64,000 bases of DNA from Cladophialophora immunda (Eukaryota; Ascomycota; Eurotiomycetes; Chaetothyriales; Herpotrichiellaceae). Below the pieces are notes generated by a model, which saw only the letters and a program-made list of their open reading frames with translations, was not told the DNA's origin and did no database searches. This document shows, in pieces, positions 1-11,010 of this stretch. The number at the start of each line of letters is the position of its first letter. The stretch's first letter is position 1. Where the stretch lies: contig NW_015622543.1 in NCBI RefSeq assembly GCF_000835495.1, positions 4,204,619 to 4,268,618 on the forward strand, given 5' to 3'. The position numbers were made by a program, and so were the translations under genes.

Positions 1-1220
1 ATGCTCGAGATTCTGCAGGGAGCAGAGGGCGTCAAGCGATGCCTCACTCATGTGTGAACAAGACCTTAACTTGAGTCTCTTGAGCTTCTGACATTTGTCC
101 GTCAATACCACCACTGTTTCATCCTTCAATGAGTCATTGAGTTCCGACAACTTCAGACTCTCCAGTTGAGGACCAAGTGAGTTGAACAGCTCAATCCATG
201 CCTTGTCTGAGACTAAGTTTGTTGCACCAAGCTGGAGGTGACGAATCTTCCTGCACTTGTCGGCCATATACAGCAGTGGTGCGTCCTTCAGCTGGCCTGC
301 GAAGCGCAAGTTGACGATCTCGACTTGAGGCATCAATGCGAAGATCTTTTGGAAGTCTTCCTGCTCCAGTTTGCCGCAGTCATACACGATGATACGGTCG
401 ACATCAGGGCGCAGGAAGAGCTCGAGGATTCGAGGAGTGAGCACTCTTCGTTTCGAAAAGATCTGGCTCAATCGATCCAACAGATTTTGTGGCATGTCAC
501 CAAATTCCTCGATATCGTTGACGACGTCGGCAACTTTACGAACGCACATGTCAACGAGGCTTTTGGCGCCCGGTTTGACGTCGCCCATCATCCGATCGCT
601 CTCGGTCTGCCGACGCCGACCTTTGGGAACTGAAGTCCTCTTCTTTTTCGCCTGGGCATCTTTCTTTTCCTCTTCCTTCAGTTCCTTGGAGCACTTTGTG
701 CACAAGAGACCACCATCAGGCCCAGTCCGGCTGTATGGTGTTACGGTAAATCTCTTTCCACACAGTTCGCAGTTGTCAAGTTGGCCGGGCAGGGGCTTGG
801 CTTTGACCATCATGGTCCTGGCGATTTCGTCGTCGTCCATTTCGAAGTCGCTGCCTTCCTCCTGTTCACGCTCCATTTTGCGTTTTTTGAACTCTTTGCT
901 CTGTTTGATCTTCATCAAAGCCATCTCTTGTTTTCTCTTGCGCTTCTTGCGCTCGACAGGATCCTCGCTGTCATCGTCGGATGCTTCTTCTTGGGCTACG
1001 TCCGCATTCTCGGTGCTGTCTCTTCTCTCCCGCTCTGCTTCGGCGAGGCGTTGCTGGTAATCCTGTTGGATCTGTTGGGCCGAGATGTTGTGAGAGGCAA
1101 GGAAATCTGTGAGGGCAGATTGAGGTCCGCGGATGCGATTGAGCGCAGCAGCGCGCCGGGTTGCCCTAGGTCCAGTGTCAATGCAGGCAAGGCTACCATT
1201 CCAGGGGCATCAACTAACAT
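1..1220 (-). CDS. RAD7: RAD7-like global-genome repair protein (3' end outside window)
   Basis: Subunit of the Rad7-Rad16 complex, which recognises UV damage in non-transcribed chromatin and also works with a cullin ubiquitin ligase (family knowledge). Visible: the N-terminal RGPQSALTDFL block typical of fungal Rad7, an acidic and Lys-rich linker, a zinc-knuckle pair (CELC ... CTKC), then leucine-rich repeats that run off the left edge; 389 codons are present. Exons are 1219-1220 and 1-1165, with a 53-nt intron at 1166-1218 (GTTAGT donor, TTGAC branch, CTAG acceptor). The intron splits the start codon (AT^G). The family frame meets TGA upstream without any ATG, and no other ATG occurs on this strand between 1221 and about 1540, so this start is favoured. 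It is divergent from RAD16. Family assignment is firm; the first exon is inferred. Confidence 0.88.
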
Positions 1221-2078
1221 TGTGAAAGTTCCTGGTGATGGCGAATCCTAGATCAAGCGGCTCGAAGGCAGGAAGAAAATGCCGAAGTGGTAGAAATTAT
1301 CAAGATATGAGCAGAGAGTCAGGTTGTGTCAAGTCAATAAAACCTGGTTGGAGGCTTTAAGCCAGTGACAGACTTCTCGATTCACTATTTAGATCGCAAG
1401 GCAGAAGTACCGGCAAGGCGTTGAGGGGTACTTCCCCTTGGCGCGGTCGGTGGCGCGTTTAATTGAAGAACGCGATCCGTGATCACGTGTGCCCCTTCTT
1501 GCTGGTGAACTACAGACGCAAGGCGCAATACGCACCGATACACATTGTGGATTGAGGAGGTGAACCCCTAAGATCGAACACGATCACAGTTGAAGTACCA
1601 CACACTCAAGCAGCAACTGTTTGGTGAAAAGAGCAGTGGGATAAATACATTCAGTGTCATCAATCAGGAGTACGGAAGTACTGATGAAAGACGAAGGCCC
1701 AGGCAGGAAATGGGAAGAACCGCTAGGACCAATTGGCCCTTGCTGAATGCTCGAGGCTGAACGGGCGAGCTTCAGAAGCAGACACTCTTCACATCACAGA
1801 GGTTAATTGAACCAGTTGACGCAGCCTTTTCAATTCCAGGGTGCGTACGGAGTATCGAGTCCTCGGTCGCTGCTTTACCTGGAAACGCAGGCCTGCCAAG
1901 CTATGTTGGCCTGCCGCTTTTGTGTGGAAAAACCACTTAACGCGTCCCACGCGGTAGACTCCAGGCAGAAAACGCGCTAAATCTAGATCTTTATCGATTG
2001 TGGCTCGACCTTTCCTTTCAATCGAGCCTCACCCTTTCTGCCAGCTTCTGCCCATACTCGCAGACTCGACATCCAACC
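1221..2078. promoter_or_regulatory. Shared divergent promoter region of RAD7 and RAD16
   Basis: This is 858 bp between the two start codons, with no coding frame of note. An ACGCGT motif (the MluI cell-cycle box bound by MBF in yeasts) lies at 1940-1945, about 135 bp upstream of the RAD16 start, with further CGCG-containing words close by. A CACGTG palindrome sits at 1484-1489. Joint control of the two repair genes is inferred from the arrangement only. Confidence 0.5.
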
Positions 2079-5000
2079 ATGGGGGCTCGAGGGCGTCCTT
2101 CGAGGTCCGTGGCCTCTTCAAGGGCCTCTTGTAAGCATCTGTTGAAACAACATCGCACTGGATTCTGACTGACTGATGTTCGCAGCCTCAAGAGTCGCCA
2201 CCGAAAAGTCGTCCCCTGCACGCACCAAAGCACCCTCCAAGCGAAGCATCAACCGAAGTCGAGGTCGACCTTCAGCATCTGCAGCCATCGAGATCCCGGA
2301 CTCTGACGACGACGAGGTTTCTGTTTCTGCTTCTACCTCGAAGGGAATGTTCCAAGGAGTCTTTATCCCTAAGGGTGGTTCGGCTCCTGCAAAGCGCCGT
2401 GGCAGGCAGTCTCAGTCAACCGCCGCTTCTTCCGTCGCCGATTCAATGGACTCTCCCAATTACGAGACCCCAGGAACCAGCACTGTGCCTACGCCTGATC
2501 CAGGCACATCAAAAGCGAAAGTTGGAGCCACAGCCAGGGCCTTGCAACTCCAGTCATCGGGGTATGCTCTTCGCAGCGGGGGCGGGTCTTCAAGAAAACG
2601 AAACATCACTGAAATCACCGATGAAGATTTCGAAGACACCGATGAACAACTTGCGGCAAAATTGCAAAGAGAAGAATACAACATGGTGGCGGATTCAGAA
2701 GAGAGCGATGATGAGCCTCTGTCCAAGCGCCGTCGTACCCGGCCGTCTATGGTTGCTATGGTAGATGATGACGACGACGAAGTTCCCCTCGCCAACATTC
2801 GTCAGCGTCGAAAAAAACTTCCCCTCCGAAACCGTGGCTCCTCCACTGCTGCCCCTGCGTACTCGCTCGACAGCTCCGGGCTTTCGTCAGCCGCCTCGAT
2901 CGCCGATACAGAGCTGTCCGATTCTGTGTCAATGAGCTCGGCAGACCTTAGTGAGGTCGATGATGACGACGACGATGACGATTCAATCAAACCACCGTGG
3001 GCTAGAGGCCGGAATACATCGATAGATTGGACAAAGATGACCCAAGAAGAGATTATGTTCTGGGCAGACCCAGCAAAGCGACGTCAAATGAGGGAACGAA
3101 AACGGTTGGAAAAAGCCCACCCAGACATCAAAACCATGTGGACAGACCTTGCTAAAATACCAGTCATCAAGCCTGTGCAAGCGCCACAACCAACCGGGAT
3201 CAGTCGCAAGCTCAAACCCTTCCAGCTTGAAGGCTTGGACTGGATGATGAAACAGGAAAAGTCCCAGTGGAAAGGCGGCTTGCTCGGTGACGAGATGGGC
3301 ATGGGGAAGACCATTCAGGCTGTCAGCCTTATTATGTCCGACTACCCTGCTAAGGCTCCTAGCTTGGTGATTGTGCCTCCAGTGGCCCTAATGCAATGGC
3401 AGTCGGAAATTAAAGAGTACACCAGTGGAAAGCTGAAGGTGCTGATTTATCACTCTTCTGCCAACCCGAAATGCAAGCTTCTCACTGTCAAGGACCTGAA
3501 AAAGTACGATGTCATCATGGTGTCTTATTCAGGCCTGGAGTCGATGTACCGAAAGGAGCAGAAGGGTTGGTCCCGAGGTGAGGGGATCGTCAAAGAGGAC
3601 AGTGTGTTGCATTCGATCAAGTATCACCGGTTGATCCTTGACGAAGCCCACAGCATCAAGCAGCGCACCACCGGTGTGGCAAGAGCCTGCTTCGCCTTGA
3701 AAGCCACCTACAAATGGTGCTTGTCTGGCACACCTGTTCAGAACCGCATTGGTGAATTCTTCTCACTCCTACGCTTCCTCGAGATTCACCCGTTTGCATG
3801 CTATTTCTGCAAGACATGCGACTGTCGTGAATTGCACTGGTCTCAGGACGACTCGAAGAGGTGCGTCAAATGTAAGCACAGCGGCTTCAACCACGTCTCC
3901 GTGTTCAACCAGGAGATTCTCAACCCGATCACCCAGGGAGACAATGAGAAAGTCAGAAAGGAAGGTCTGGACAAGCTGCGTCTGATCACGGACCGCATCA
4001 TGCTTCGTCGCATGAAGCGAGACCATACTTCTTCCATGGAGCTACCGCCCAAAGAGATCGTTATACACAATGAGTTTTTTGGGGAAATTGAACGTGATTT
4101 CTCCCAAAGCATCATGTCAAACTCGACTCGCAAATTCGACACCTACGTTGCGCAAGGTGTGATGCTGAACAACTATGCCAACATCTTTGGTCTCATCATG
4201 CAAATGAGACAAGTCGCCAATCATCCCGACCTGATCCTGCGCAAGAACGCAGAAGGCGGCCAGAATGTTCTCGTCTGCTGTGTCTGTGACGAACCGGCCG
4301 AAGATGCCATCCGTTCGCGGTGCCGCCACGAATTCTGCCGCCAGTGCGCCAAGTCATACGTCCAGTCCTTCGCAGGTAGTGCCTACGGAGGTTCTGAGGA
4401 AGATGCAGATTGTCCTAGATGCCACATTCCCTTGGTGATAGACTGGGACCAGCCCGAAATCGAGCAGGACGAAGACAACGTCAAGAAGTCATCGATCATC
4501 AACCGCATCAAGATGGAGGATTGGACCAGCTCTACAAAAATCGAAATGCTCGTCTATGATCTTTACAAGCTTCGCAGCAAGAAACAGACTCACAAGTCTA
4601 TCGTGTTCTCGCAATTCACCAGCATGTTGCAGCTGGTCCAGTGGCGCTTGCAGAAGTCGGGATTCAGCACGGTGTTATTGGATGGAAGTATGACTCCTGC
4701 GCAGAGACAGAAGACTATTGACCACTTCATGAGTAACGTCGATGTTGAGGTTTTCCTAGTCTCACTCAAAGCGGGTGGCGTCGCTCTGAACTTGACAGAG
4801 GCCAGCAGAGTCTACATTGTCGACCCGTAAGTTGCAACAGATTCTCTTTCCCTTCTCTGCAATTACTGACTGGGGTTTCAAACAGATGGTGGAACCCTGC
4901 CGCCGAATGGCAATCTGCGGATCGGTGCCATCGAATTGGTCAACGTCGACCTTGCGTCATCACGCGGCTGTGTATCGAGGACTCGGTCGAATCAAGGATG

Positions 5001-5114
5001 GTTTTGCTCCAAGAAAAGAAGGCTAATATGATCAATGGCACGGTGAACAATGACCAGGTCGCGTTGGACAAACTGACGCCAGAGGACATGCAATTCTTGT
5101 TCCGTGGTTCTTGA
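2079..5114 (+). CDS. RAD16: RAD16-like SNF2 ATPase / RING E3 ligase
   Basis: ATP-driven DNA translocase of the global-genome nucleotide excision repair complex, acting in the nucleus with Rad7. Exons are 2079-2130, 2186-4826 and 4886-5114 (973 aa). The first intron joins a 17-codon leader to the long frame; the last restores the motif-VI core (DPWWNPA...DRCHRIGQ). Domains in order: a disordered acidic N-terminus (about 1-330), SNF2 ATPase with Walker [10 protein letters not shown] near residue 385 and DEAH near 503, an inserted Cys-rich segment typical of Rad16 (CYFCKTCDC...CVKC), a C3HC4 RING near 713-765, and the helicase C-terminal domain. The RING inserted between the ATPase lobes is diagnostic of the Rad5/Rad16 group. 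Neighbouring RAD7 supports Rad16 rather than Rad5; no HIRAN domain is seen. Confidence 0.95.
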
Positions 5115-6181
5115 GGAACAGGAGAGTCAAATCTTTGTCGGAGGCAGGCAATATTGGGTGAGTAGGGGCTCTCTGGAGATAGCGGTACGTATGAGAGCAT
5201 GAACCCTGTCGAGGCGTCACAGGTATGAAGCAAATCGGGGAGCACACGATCAGGGCGGACACGACGCAACACGACATCATGCCTAACGGACCCGCGGAAG
5301 GTGTCATTGATTTCGACATCTGCATTCTTACGAAGCTTTCACACACGCCCAGGCGGGACAGTCATCTTAGGACTTGTTATGCGTTGTATTCTATGCAAGA
5401 ATTGCCAACAGGGCCAGATACTTGCGGGCTCCGTGCCACTCCTTGACAGCATACTACAACGTAGGAGAATCAAAAGTTGTTGCATATCGTGGAACTACTG
5501 GACGAACCTGAAGCCAACAGCAATTGTTGATCCTCACGGGCAAGACAAGTCAGAAGCATTGGCCTTTCCCCATTTGCCCCCATGATCGTCTTCTCACCAC
5601 CTGTCTCCTTTCCTTTCTTTCGTCCCCCCGGAGAAGGACACGTCCTTCGAGGCTTAGGTCCTCGAATCAATGCAGGCTACAATGAGGCCCAGGCGTTCAG
5701 GAAATGCGCTGACATAGGGCAGCGAATATCTGAGCGGATATCAGAGTGCAGGCAGACAGATCTCGTAAACTAGAGACCGAGAAAGGAAGGAACCACAAAC
5801 GGAGAGCCTTGTCTCATCAGATCGATTGTTTCTACGACCTCGATTCGAACATCTAGCCTGAGTATCTCGTCTCGGTCGTTTCGACGTAACGCAGCGAAAG
5901 AATGAAAATGCCTCACCACTCGCCAACGCCCATGTGTCCCCTCAGCCGGATCCTGAGCTCAAGAATGCTAACATTCTCCTGCACAGACACATAAGTAAAA
6001 CACTCTCACAAAAGATCTGGTCTAATAGGTATTGACTCCGTTCATGACTCGGCAATCTTGTAAACGTAAACACAAACACAGACGGGCCGTTGTCTGGAAT
6101 ATCTTTCCTGTTGGTTTCATCAACAAAGCTTTGTCTCATTCCCCCAAGTAAAATGTCCGCATCCACGTGGGAGGCCCACGA
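5115..6181. other. Convergent intergenic stretch
   Basis: About 1.07 kb between the stops of RAD16 and the PHO80-like gene. It holds only short frames without family features, and presumably contains both 3' untranslated regions. Confidence 0.5.
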
Positions 6182-7696
6182 CTACTCCTGCGTCGACGAT
6201 GATCCAGCTTCGGGCGCGGAAGAGCGCATGTACATCCCATCTCCCGCCCCAGCGGAAGGAGGAGACGGTACAGCTGGGCCTCCTTGATGCTGCTGCTGAG
6301 CGAGCTGTTGCTGAGCGAGTAATTCCCGGGCGTAAAACTCGACCAGCATGGTGCCATAGGCCTCGAGTTCCTCCACCGGCACCGAAAGTCTGAAGTCGTT
6401 GAGAAGGAGGAATTGGAGTTCAAGATTGTTCAGTTCTGCTAGAGGAAGGCCTCCCACCTGTCAAGTAAAACATACGTCAGAATCAGGTTCAGCACACCAC
6501 TGAAAGGGAGGCTATTCCGGCGAGAACTTCACGGGTCGAGCAAAACGTACCTTTGCGTATCTAGAATTCGTGTAAAAGACATCAGAGAAGAATTTACTGG
6601 CGCAAGTGACACCAGCAATTACAAGGCGATGAATGTTGTAGCTATCAACCACAAAGAATTGCGACAAATCGGTCGGAACGCTGGATGATTGTGGAGAGGA
6701 GGGATGCTGGGGCTGAGACTGTTGGCGTGCCTCCGCTGGAGAGGGCGGCGTGCTGATGTCGTGGTGCTCTTGAGGGCTGTCCACGTTCATGGGGGCCGGA
6801 GAACGCGGAGTGGGCGTAGATGACTCTGGTGCTGTAGCGGGTGAATCATCAGGTCGCCGGTTAACGTTCCCCAAAAGCCCGCGATTGACCATCTCGGTCA
6901 TACGATCAAAGTAGACAAGCAGACTCAGGAAAACTTCGTATGTAGTCGGACAATACTTATGTATCCGACTCAGATAACTTAGGATCGTTATTCCTGGGAC
7001 ATTCTTGCCATGAAAAGCCAGGACACAGGAGGCGTGCGGGTTCAGATGACTCTGTTCCTCCGTGAGCGGAATCGGGCGATGATGCTCGTGTTGCCGGTCA
7101 TTGGTGGTGGTGATCTTGGTAAGAAGGCCTGCGACCATTTCGATAATGTCTGTAACAGGCATGGCACTGATTTCATATTGCCTCCCCGTATCCGAAAAGG
7201 AGCTGGAGGAGCGTCCTGACAGTCGCGGACGGTTCAAATATTCTTCACTCGCAAGACTGCGAATATGTGACAAGTCTCTCACTTTTATCCGACTGGGGGA
7301 ACTGGCTTCTGACGCGCCTAATGACCTAGTCGAGCGATACGTGGGTTGCAATCGGGGAGAGGGAGGAGAATTGGCGACCACGACCCGCGGGTCGCTGGTC
7401 AGAGGGAAGCCGGATTGGTCAAATCCACGCGAGTGTTGGTTCACATTTTGAGGATAGTATGAGGAGTGTTGATGATGGGGAGAGGATGAGTGAGCGCTGC
7501 CTGGCTCATGATCGTCGTGCTGTGACCCTGGGGTCGACGAATCTTTAGAAGGCTCGTGGATTACAGGCGTCTGGTCAGAGGAGGCGCTGTATCCTCTGGA
7601 GGAATCTTCGTGATGAGGATTGGTGTCCACCATCATGTGGTGATAGGGATGCTGACCGAGTCCCGGCGCCACTTGGCTGATCACCAGCGAGCCCAT
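6182..7696 (-). CDS. PHO80: PHO80/PREG-type cyclin
   Basis: Regulatory cyclin of a Pho85-type kinase. In fungi the Pho80/PREG branch represses the phosphate-starvation regulon by controlling a Pho4/NUC-1 type factor (family knowledge). Exons are 6551-7696 and 6182-6457 (473 aa) with a 93-nt intron (GTACGT donor, TTGACAG acceptor). Residues 1-170 are Ser/His/Pro-rich and disordered. The cyclin fold begins near 175 (ISAMPVTDIIEM), with the signature FHGKNVPGITILSYL-type helix at about 228-245 and FFVVDSYNIHRLVIAG at about 347-362. A Pro/Ser/Gln-rich insertion of about 70 residues (271-345) interrupts the box. The frame ends in a Gln-rich tail. It could also be another Pcl-type cyclin, but the SRIHKYCP and NNLELQFLLLNDF motifs favour Pho80. 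Confidence 0.87.
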
Positions 7697-8712
7697 CTCA
7701 ACCTTTGGCGTAGGATGTCTGCGATAGAGATTGTTAGCCGATATCTAGGTGGAAACAATCCAACCAAGCCCCTATCGCAGATGCGGCGGTCTCTGCCTGA
7801 CACTGCCCAGCCTGATTCTGCAGTGTCTCCTTGTGGGTGCACAGGTCCGCAACGAGGTGATTGCGGTGGACAGGCTTCAGCAATTCGTATCGAGGGGCAG
7901 GCAAGAGGTAACACAGTCTTCCAGAGCGACTGAGGGGATTTAGAGGCAGGTTATGTGGTGGTGGTAGACGTTCGGCATGCATTTGGTCAAGTTGGCGGTC
8001 GGCGGAGAGCTAGCATGTGCAGCGTAGGACGCAGCCCACGACGAGCGAGCGGTGGGTGGGGGAAAAAGAAACATGCTGTCGACTTACCAAAGACATTGCC
8101 GGAAGTCACTGCTGGAGGTAAAAGCTGTCAGTGCAGTCAGGCGCGTCTATCCCTCCAGACTTCGACGGCCGACACGATAGATACAAGTGGCAAGATATGA
8201 AGACAAACGAAGTGTAACGAGAAAGAGCACGCAGATGGAGAGAGGGAATCGGTTGGTTTGGGTTTAGGTTTGGTTGGGTTGAAGCCGCGAGGCGCAGTTT
8301 CCCAGTGGTCGAAGCTGGTGGCCTGCACGTAAAGACCCGAAGACGGGCGGAGCATTGCGACCACTTTGCCATCGCCGCCCTGCCGTCCACCACCACGGGG
8401 CAAAACAAGTGCTAAGCACGCTTGCATCATACTGCATACACAGAAGAAAGGCGGCTGAACAGCAATCAACGGCCACCGCCACCCAGAGGGACGCAGACAC
8501 ATATCGTGAACTCTGGCACGGATGATCACCCAATGGTGGCGCCCAGTCATGATCGTGCCCAAGTACTAGAAATGATGCCAAAGACGAATCATCATCTTAA
8601 GCCCTGGCACTCGTCTGTCTGTCGAATTTGCTAATGCCGTTTTGCTCAGAACATGCATATGCACCCCCTAAAAAGGATCCTTGTGCGCCGCCCCAACCCC
8701 TTTTTACTCGGC
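7697..8712. other. Intergenic / long leader upstream of the PHO80-like gene
   Basis: About 1 kb between PRE3 and the PHO80-like gene, both on the minus strand. No convincing gene was seen. A G/T-rich imperfect repeat (GGTTTGG-like words) lies around 8250-8281. Short overlapping frames occur on both strands but have no recognisable features. Confidence 0.4.
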
Positions 8713-9452
8713 TCAGTCTCTTCCTGGTCCTCGATAGTCCTGGTCTGGGAGATACAGATGCCGCTGAGCGCCCTTCGCCGTCAACACTACCATTCGAATG
8801 ACACCGCCCGAGCTGCCGTCCCATTTGATCGCTTCTCTTAAAGCTCCCTTGACAAATTGTATTCCTTCTTCTTCTGTCATTCCTTCTTTCCAATGTGCAT
8901 CACAGTATCCGTAGATGTAGGTCGACCCTGAACCTGCGATAGCATATGGTCCTTTATGCAATGATCCTCCTAGAGGTATCGAGTAGACTTGTCCACCGTT
9001 CCGCTTATCGTAGCCTGCAATAATGATGCCAGCGCTGAATATAGGTCAGTCAAAGTTCCAACACACGTTTGGCTATCTCACCTCAGTTGGTCCTTGTTGT
9101 CGTAGCACAATTCTTGAAACAGTGCAGCAGCGGTCTGGGTGGTGGGAGACTCGTTGTTCATGATTCCATAGACCCCGAGATGGTATTGAACGATGTCGGC
9201 CACGGCCTGAGTGTCGGCTGCAGACCCTGACCGGCAGCACCAGATGGTGTCGTGTACTTGGGTGAGCTTGTCCGTCACTCGGTTGGCAATGTATGCTCCT
9301 GTCGTTGTCCGACTGTCTGCTCCCAGAATGACCCCGTCTTTGAAATTGATGGCCATAATTGATGTACCCAGGTTGACTTCCCCGGACTTGAGATGGTTCA
9401 TGTCGACGTGGATTCCATCCTCTCCAAGCATGCCGGTGCCTGGACCAATCAT
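8713..9452 (-). CDS. PRE3: 20S proteasome subunit beta-1 (caspase-like activity)
   Basis: Catalytic beta-1 subunit of the 20S core, cleaving after acidic residues. Exons are 9082-9452 and 8713-9034 with a 47-nt intron (230 aa). After a 29-residue propeptide ending in NLG, the mature protein starts at Thr30 (TSIMAI). Counting from that Thr, Asp17, Arg19 (GADSRTTT) and Lys33 (VTDKLT) sit at the catalytic positions. The [11 protein letters not shown] block identifies beta-1 among beta subunits, and the second exon carries AGIIIAGYD and [10 protein letters not shown]. The start used is the only in-frame ATG that gives a propeptide; a second ATG eight codons in (MLGEDG) is possible. It is divergent from BEM46. 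Another proteasome gene, ECM29, lies 9 kb away. Confidence 0.95.
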
Positions 9453-10028
9453 GATTCAAAAATGTAGAGAAGAGATGTGTGAGCTTGAGATTTGTGCACA
9501 GTAGATACTGGAACGGCGTGTGCTTGGGGTATGGCAGGAGGATGAATGCGAAGCAGATATATGGTGAAGCTGCGCTGCACGGCAAGGCAGAACGAGCAAA
9601 CGCGTCTACTAAATCAAACCTTGGGGGTGCGCTGCGGGCGGCAAACAGTTGGCTGGTGAGGGCAGGTTACGGGGGCCAGGGGCGCTTAATTAGACGGCCC
9701 TTGGCGGTCCAGGCGTCTAAGCTCGCCAAATCTACCTCCAAGGTACCCAACATGGCAGGAGCCGTGCCACCAAGTGTCGACCTTCCAAACATCAAGTGTT
9801 GCCTTGCTTTCCCAGTCAAGAACCCCAAGTTTCGAGCCTCTCAGACACCGCTCACTCTATCCCCTTCACTTCGCACATATAGAGCCGCATTTTCTTCCCA
9901 GAAGCTTTTGCTCGTCATTCTTAGTCTCCTACAAGTCACCTTGCTGGATGTACTCCGTCCTCAGGTCCTATTTGCCCCCGCAATTCAATCACACCCTAGC
10001 CAAGCTGCGCTTGGATGAAGCTGTCGCC
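9453..10028. promoter_or_regulatory. Divergent promoter region PRE3 / BEM46
   Basis: About 580 bp between the two starts. The BEM46 frame stays open upstream of the chosen ATG, but that part lacks family features and is read here as leader. No specific binding motif was recognised. Confidence 0.4.
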
Positions 10029-10994
10029 ATGACTTCTTCTTACCTCTCCTGGTTACGCATACCCGTCTTCGCCACATCAGGCCTCGCAGCTCTCGGAAGC
10101 AGCCTCCTTTATTTCAAACAAAACGACATTATCTACCCCGCAAATCTACCTGCCGGTTCAAGGACGAATGTGGACCCTCCTGAGAAGTATGGTATTCAGG
10201 ACGCAGAATCCATAAAGTTTCCCACGCCGGACGGCGAGACCCTCCATGCCTACCTCCTGCGCCCTTCCGATCCTTCGTTGAGAAAGAATGTCACTCTCGT
10301 GACCTTTCATGGCAATGCTGGCAATGTTGGCCACCGCCTTCCCATAGGCAAAGTCCTCTCCCAGAGTTTGGGCTGTCATGTGTTCATGGTCGAATATCGA
10401 GGTTACGGGTTGTCGACAGGCTCGCCGAGCGAAGATGGACTTTCCATCGACGGGCAAACTGCCCTCGACTTTGTGCGCAACCATAAAGAGCTGAGAAAGA
10501 CCAACATTGTCCTATACGGCCAGAGTCTGGGTGGAGCCCTTGCGATCAAGCTGCTGCAGACAAATTATCACGTTGGTGACATTTCCGCTGTCATCTTGGA
10601 GAATACCTTCTTGTCCATTCGCAAGTTGATCCCATCGATCATGCCAGCAGCGAAATACCTTTCGTATCTGTGTCACCAGCGATGGGATTCAGAACAAAGC
10701 TTGGCCAAGGTGGAAGATGCAGAAATTCCCGTTCTGTTTCTTTCCGGCCTGCGGGATGAGATCGTACCACCATCCATGATGAAGTCCCTCTTCGAGCAAT
10801 GCCCGACCGCGAAGGTCTGGAAAGAATTCCCCAATGGAGACCATAACTCGACCGTGGCAGAACCAGGCTACTTTGAGGCGATCTGGGGATTCCTGATCCG
10901 GGAAGTGCTGAGAGGTACACGAGGGGAGAAGCCCAAGAGAGCCAATGTCGATGTCGACAGTGACCAGTTACGGAGCGAACCTGTCGGCGAATGA
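10029..10994 (+). CDS. BEM46: BEM46-like alpha/beta hydrolase
   Basis: Serine hydrolase of the Bem46/ABHD13 family. These are eukaryote-wide membrane-anchored proteins linked in Neurospora to germ-tube growth; the natural substrate is unknown. Single exon, 321 aa. An N-terminal signal-anchor helix (about 10-29) is followed by the oxyanion motif FHGNAGN (93-99). The nucleophile elbow GQSLGG has Ser166; the likely acid is Asp243 (SGLRDEIVP) and the His is His272 (GDHNST). I chose the ATG giving MTSSYLSWLR because it directly precedes the anchor, as in relatives; upstream in-frame ATGs (from 9774) add no conserved sequence. Its stop lies only 16 bp from the ATP11 stop on the other strand. Confidence 0.9.
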   Translation: MTSSYLSWLRIPVFATSGLAALGSSLLYFKQNDIIYPANLPAGSRTNVDPPEKYGIQDAESIKFPTPDGETLHAYLLRPSDPSLRKNVTLVTFHGNAGNVGHRLPIGKVLSQSLGCHVFMVEYRGYGLSTGSPSEDGLSIDGQTALDFVRNHKELRKTNIVLYGQSLGGALAIKLLQTNYHVGDISAVILENTFLSIRKLIPSIMPAAKYLSYLCHQRWDSEQSLAKVEDAEIPVLFLSGLRDEIVPPSMMKSLFEQCPTAKVWKEFPNGDHNSTVAEPGYFEAIWGFLIREVLRGTRGEKPKRANVDVDSDQLRSEPVGE

Positions 10995-11010
10995 ACGAGG
11001 CGGCCCCTCT

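Noticed and set aside
371..1060. Plus-strand open frame of 229 codons opposite RAD7
   Set aside because: Ser/Leu-rich shadow of the minus-strand RAD7 frame, which contains the recognised family motifs.
8250..8281. Telomere-like G/T repeat
   Set aside because: The GGTTTGG/GGGTTTAGG words are irregular and short, and do not match the fungal TTAGGG repeat in tandem; treated as simple G/T-rich sequence.
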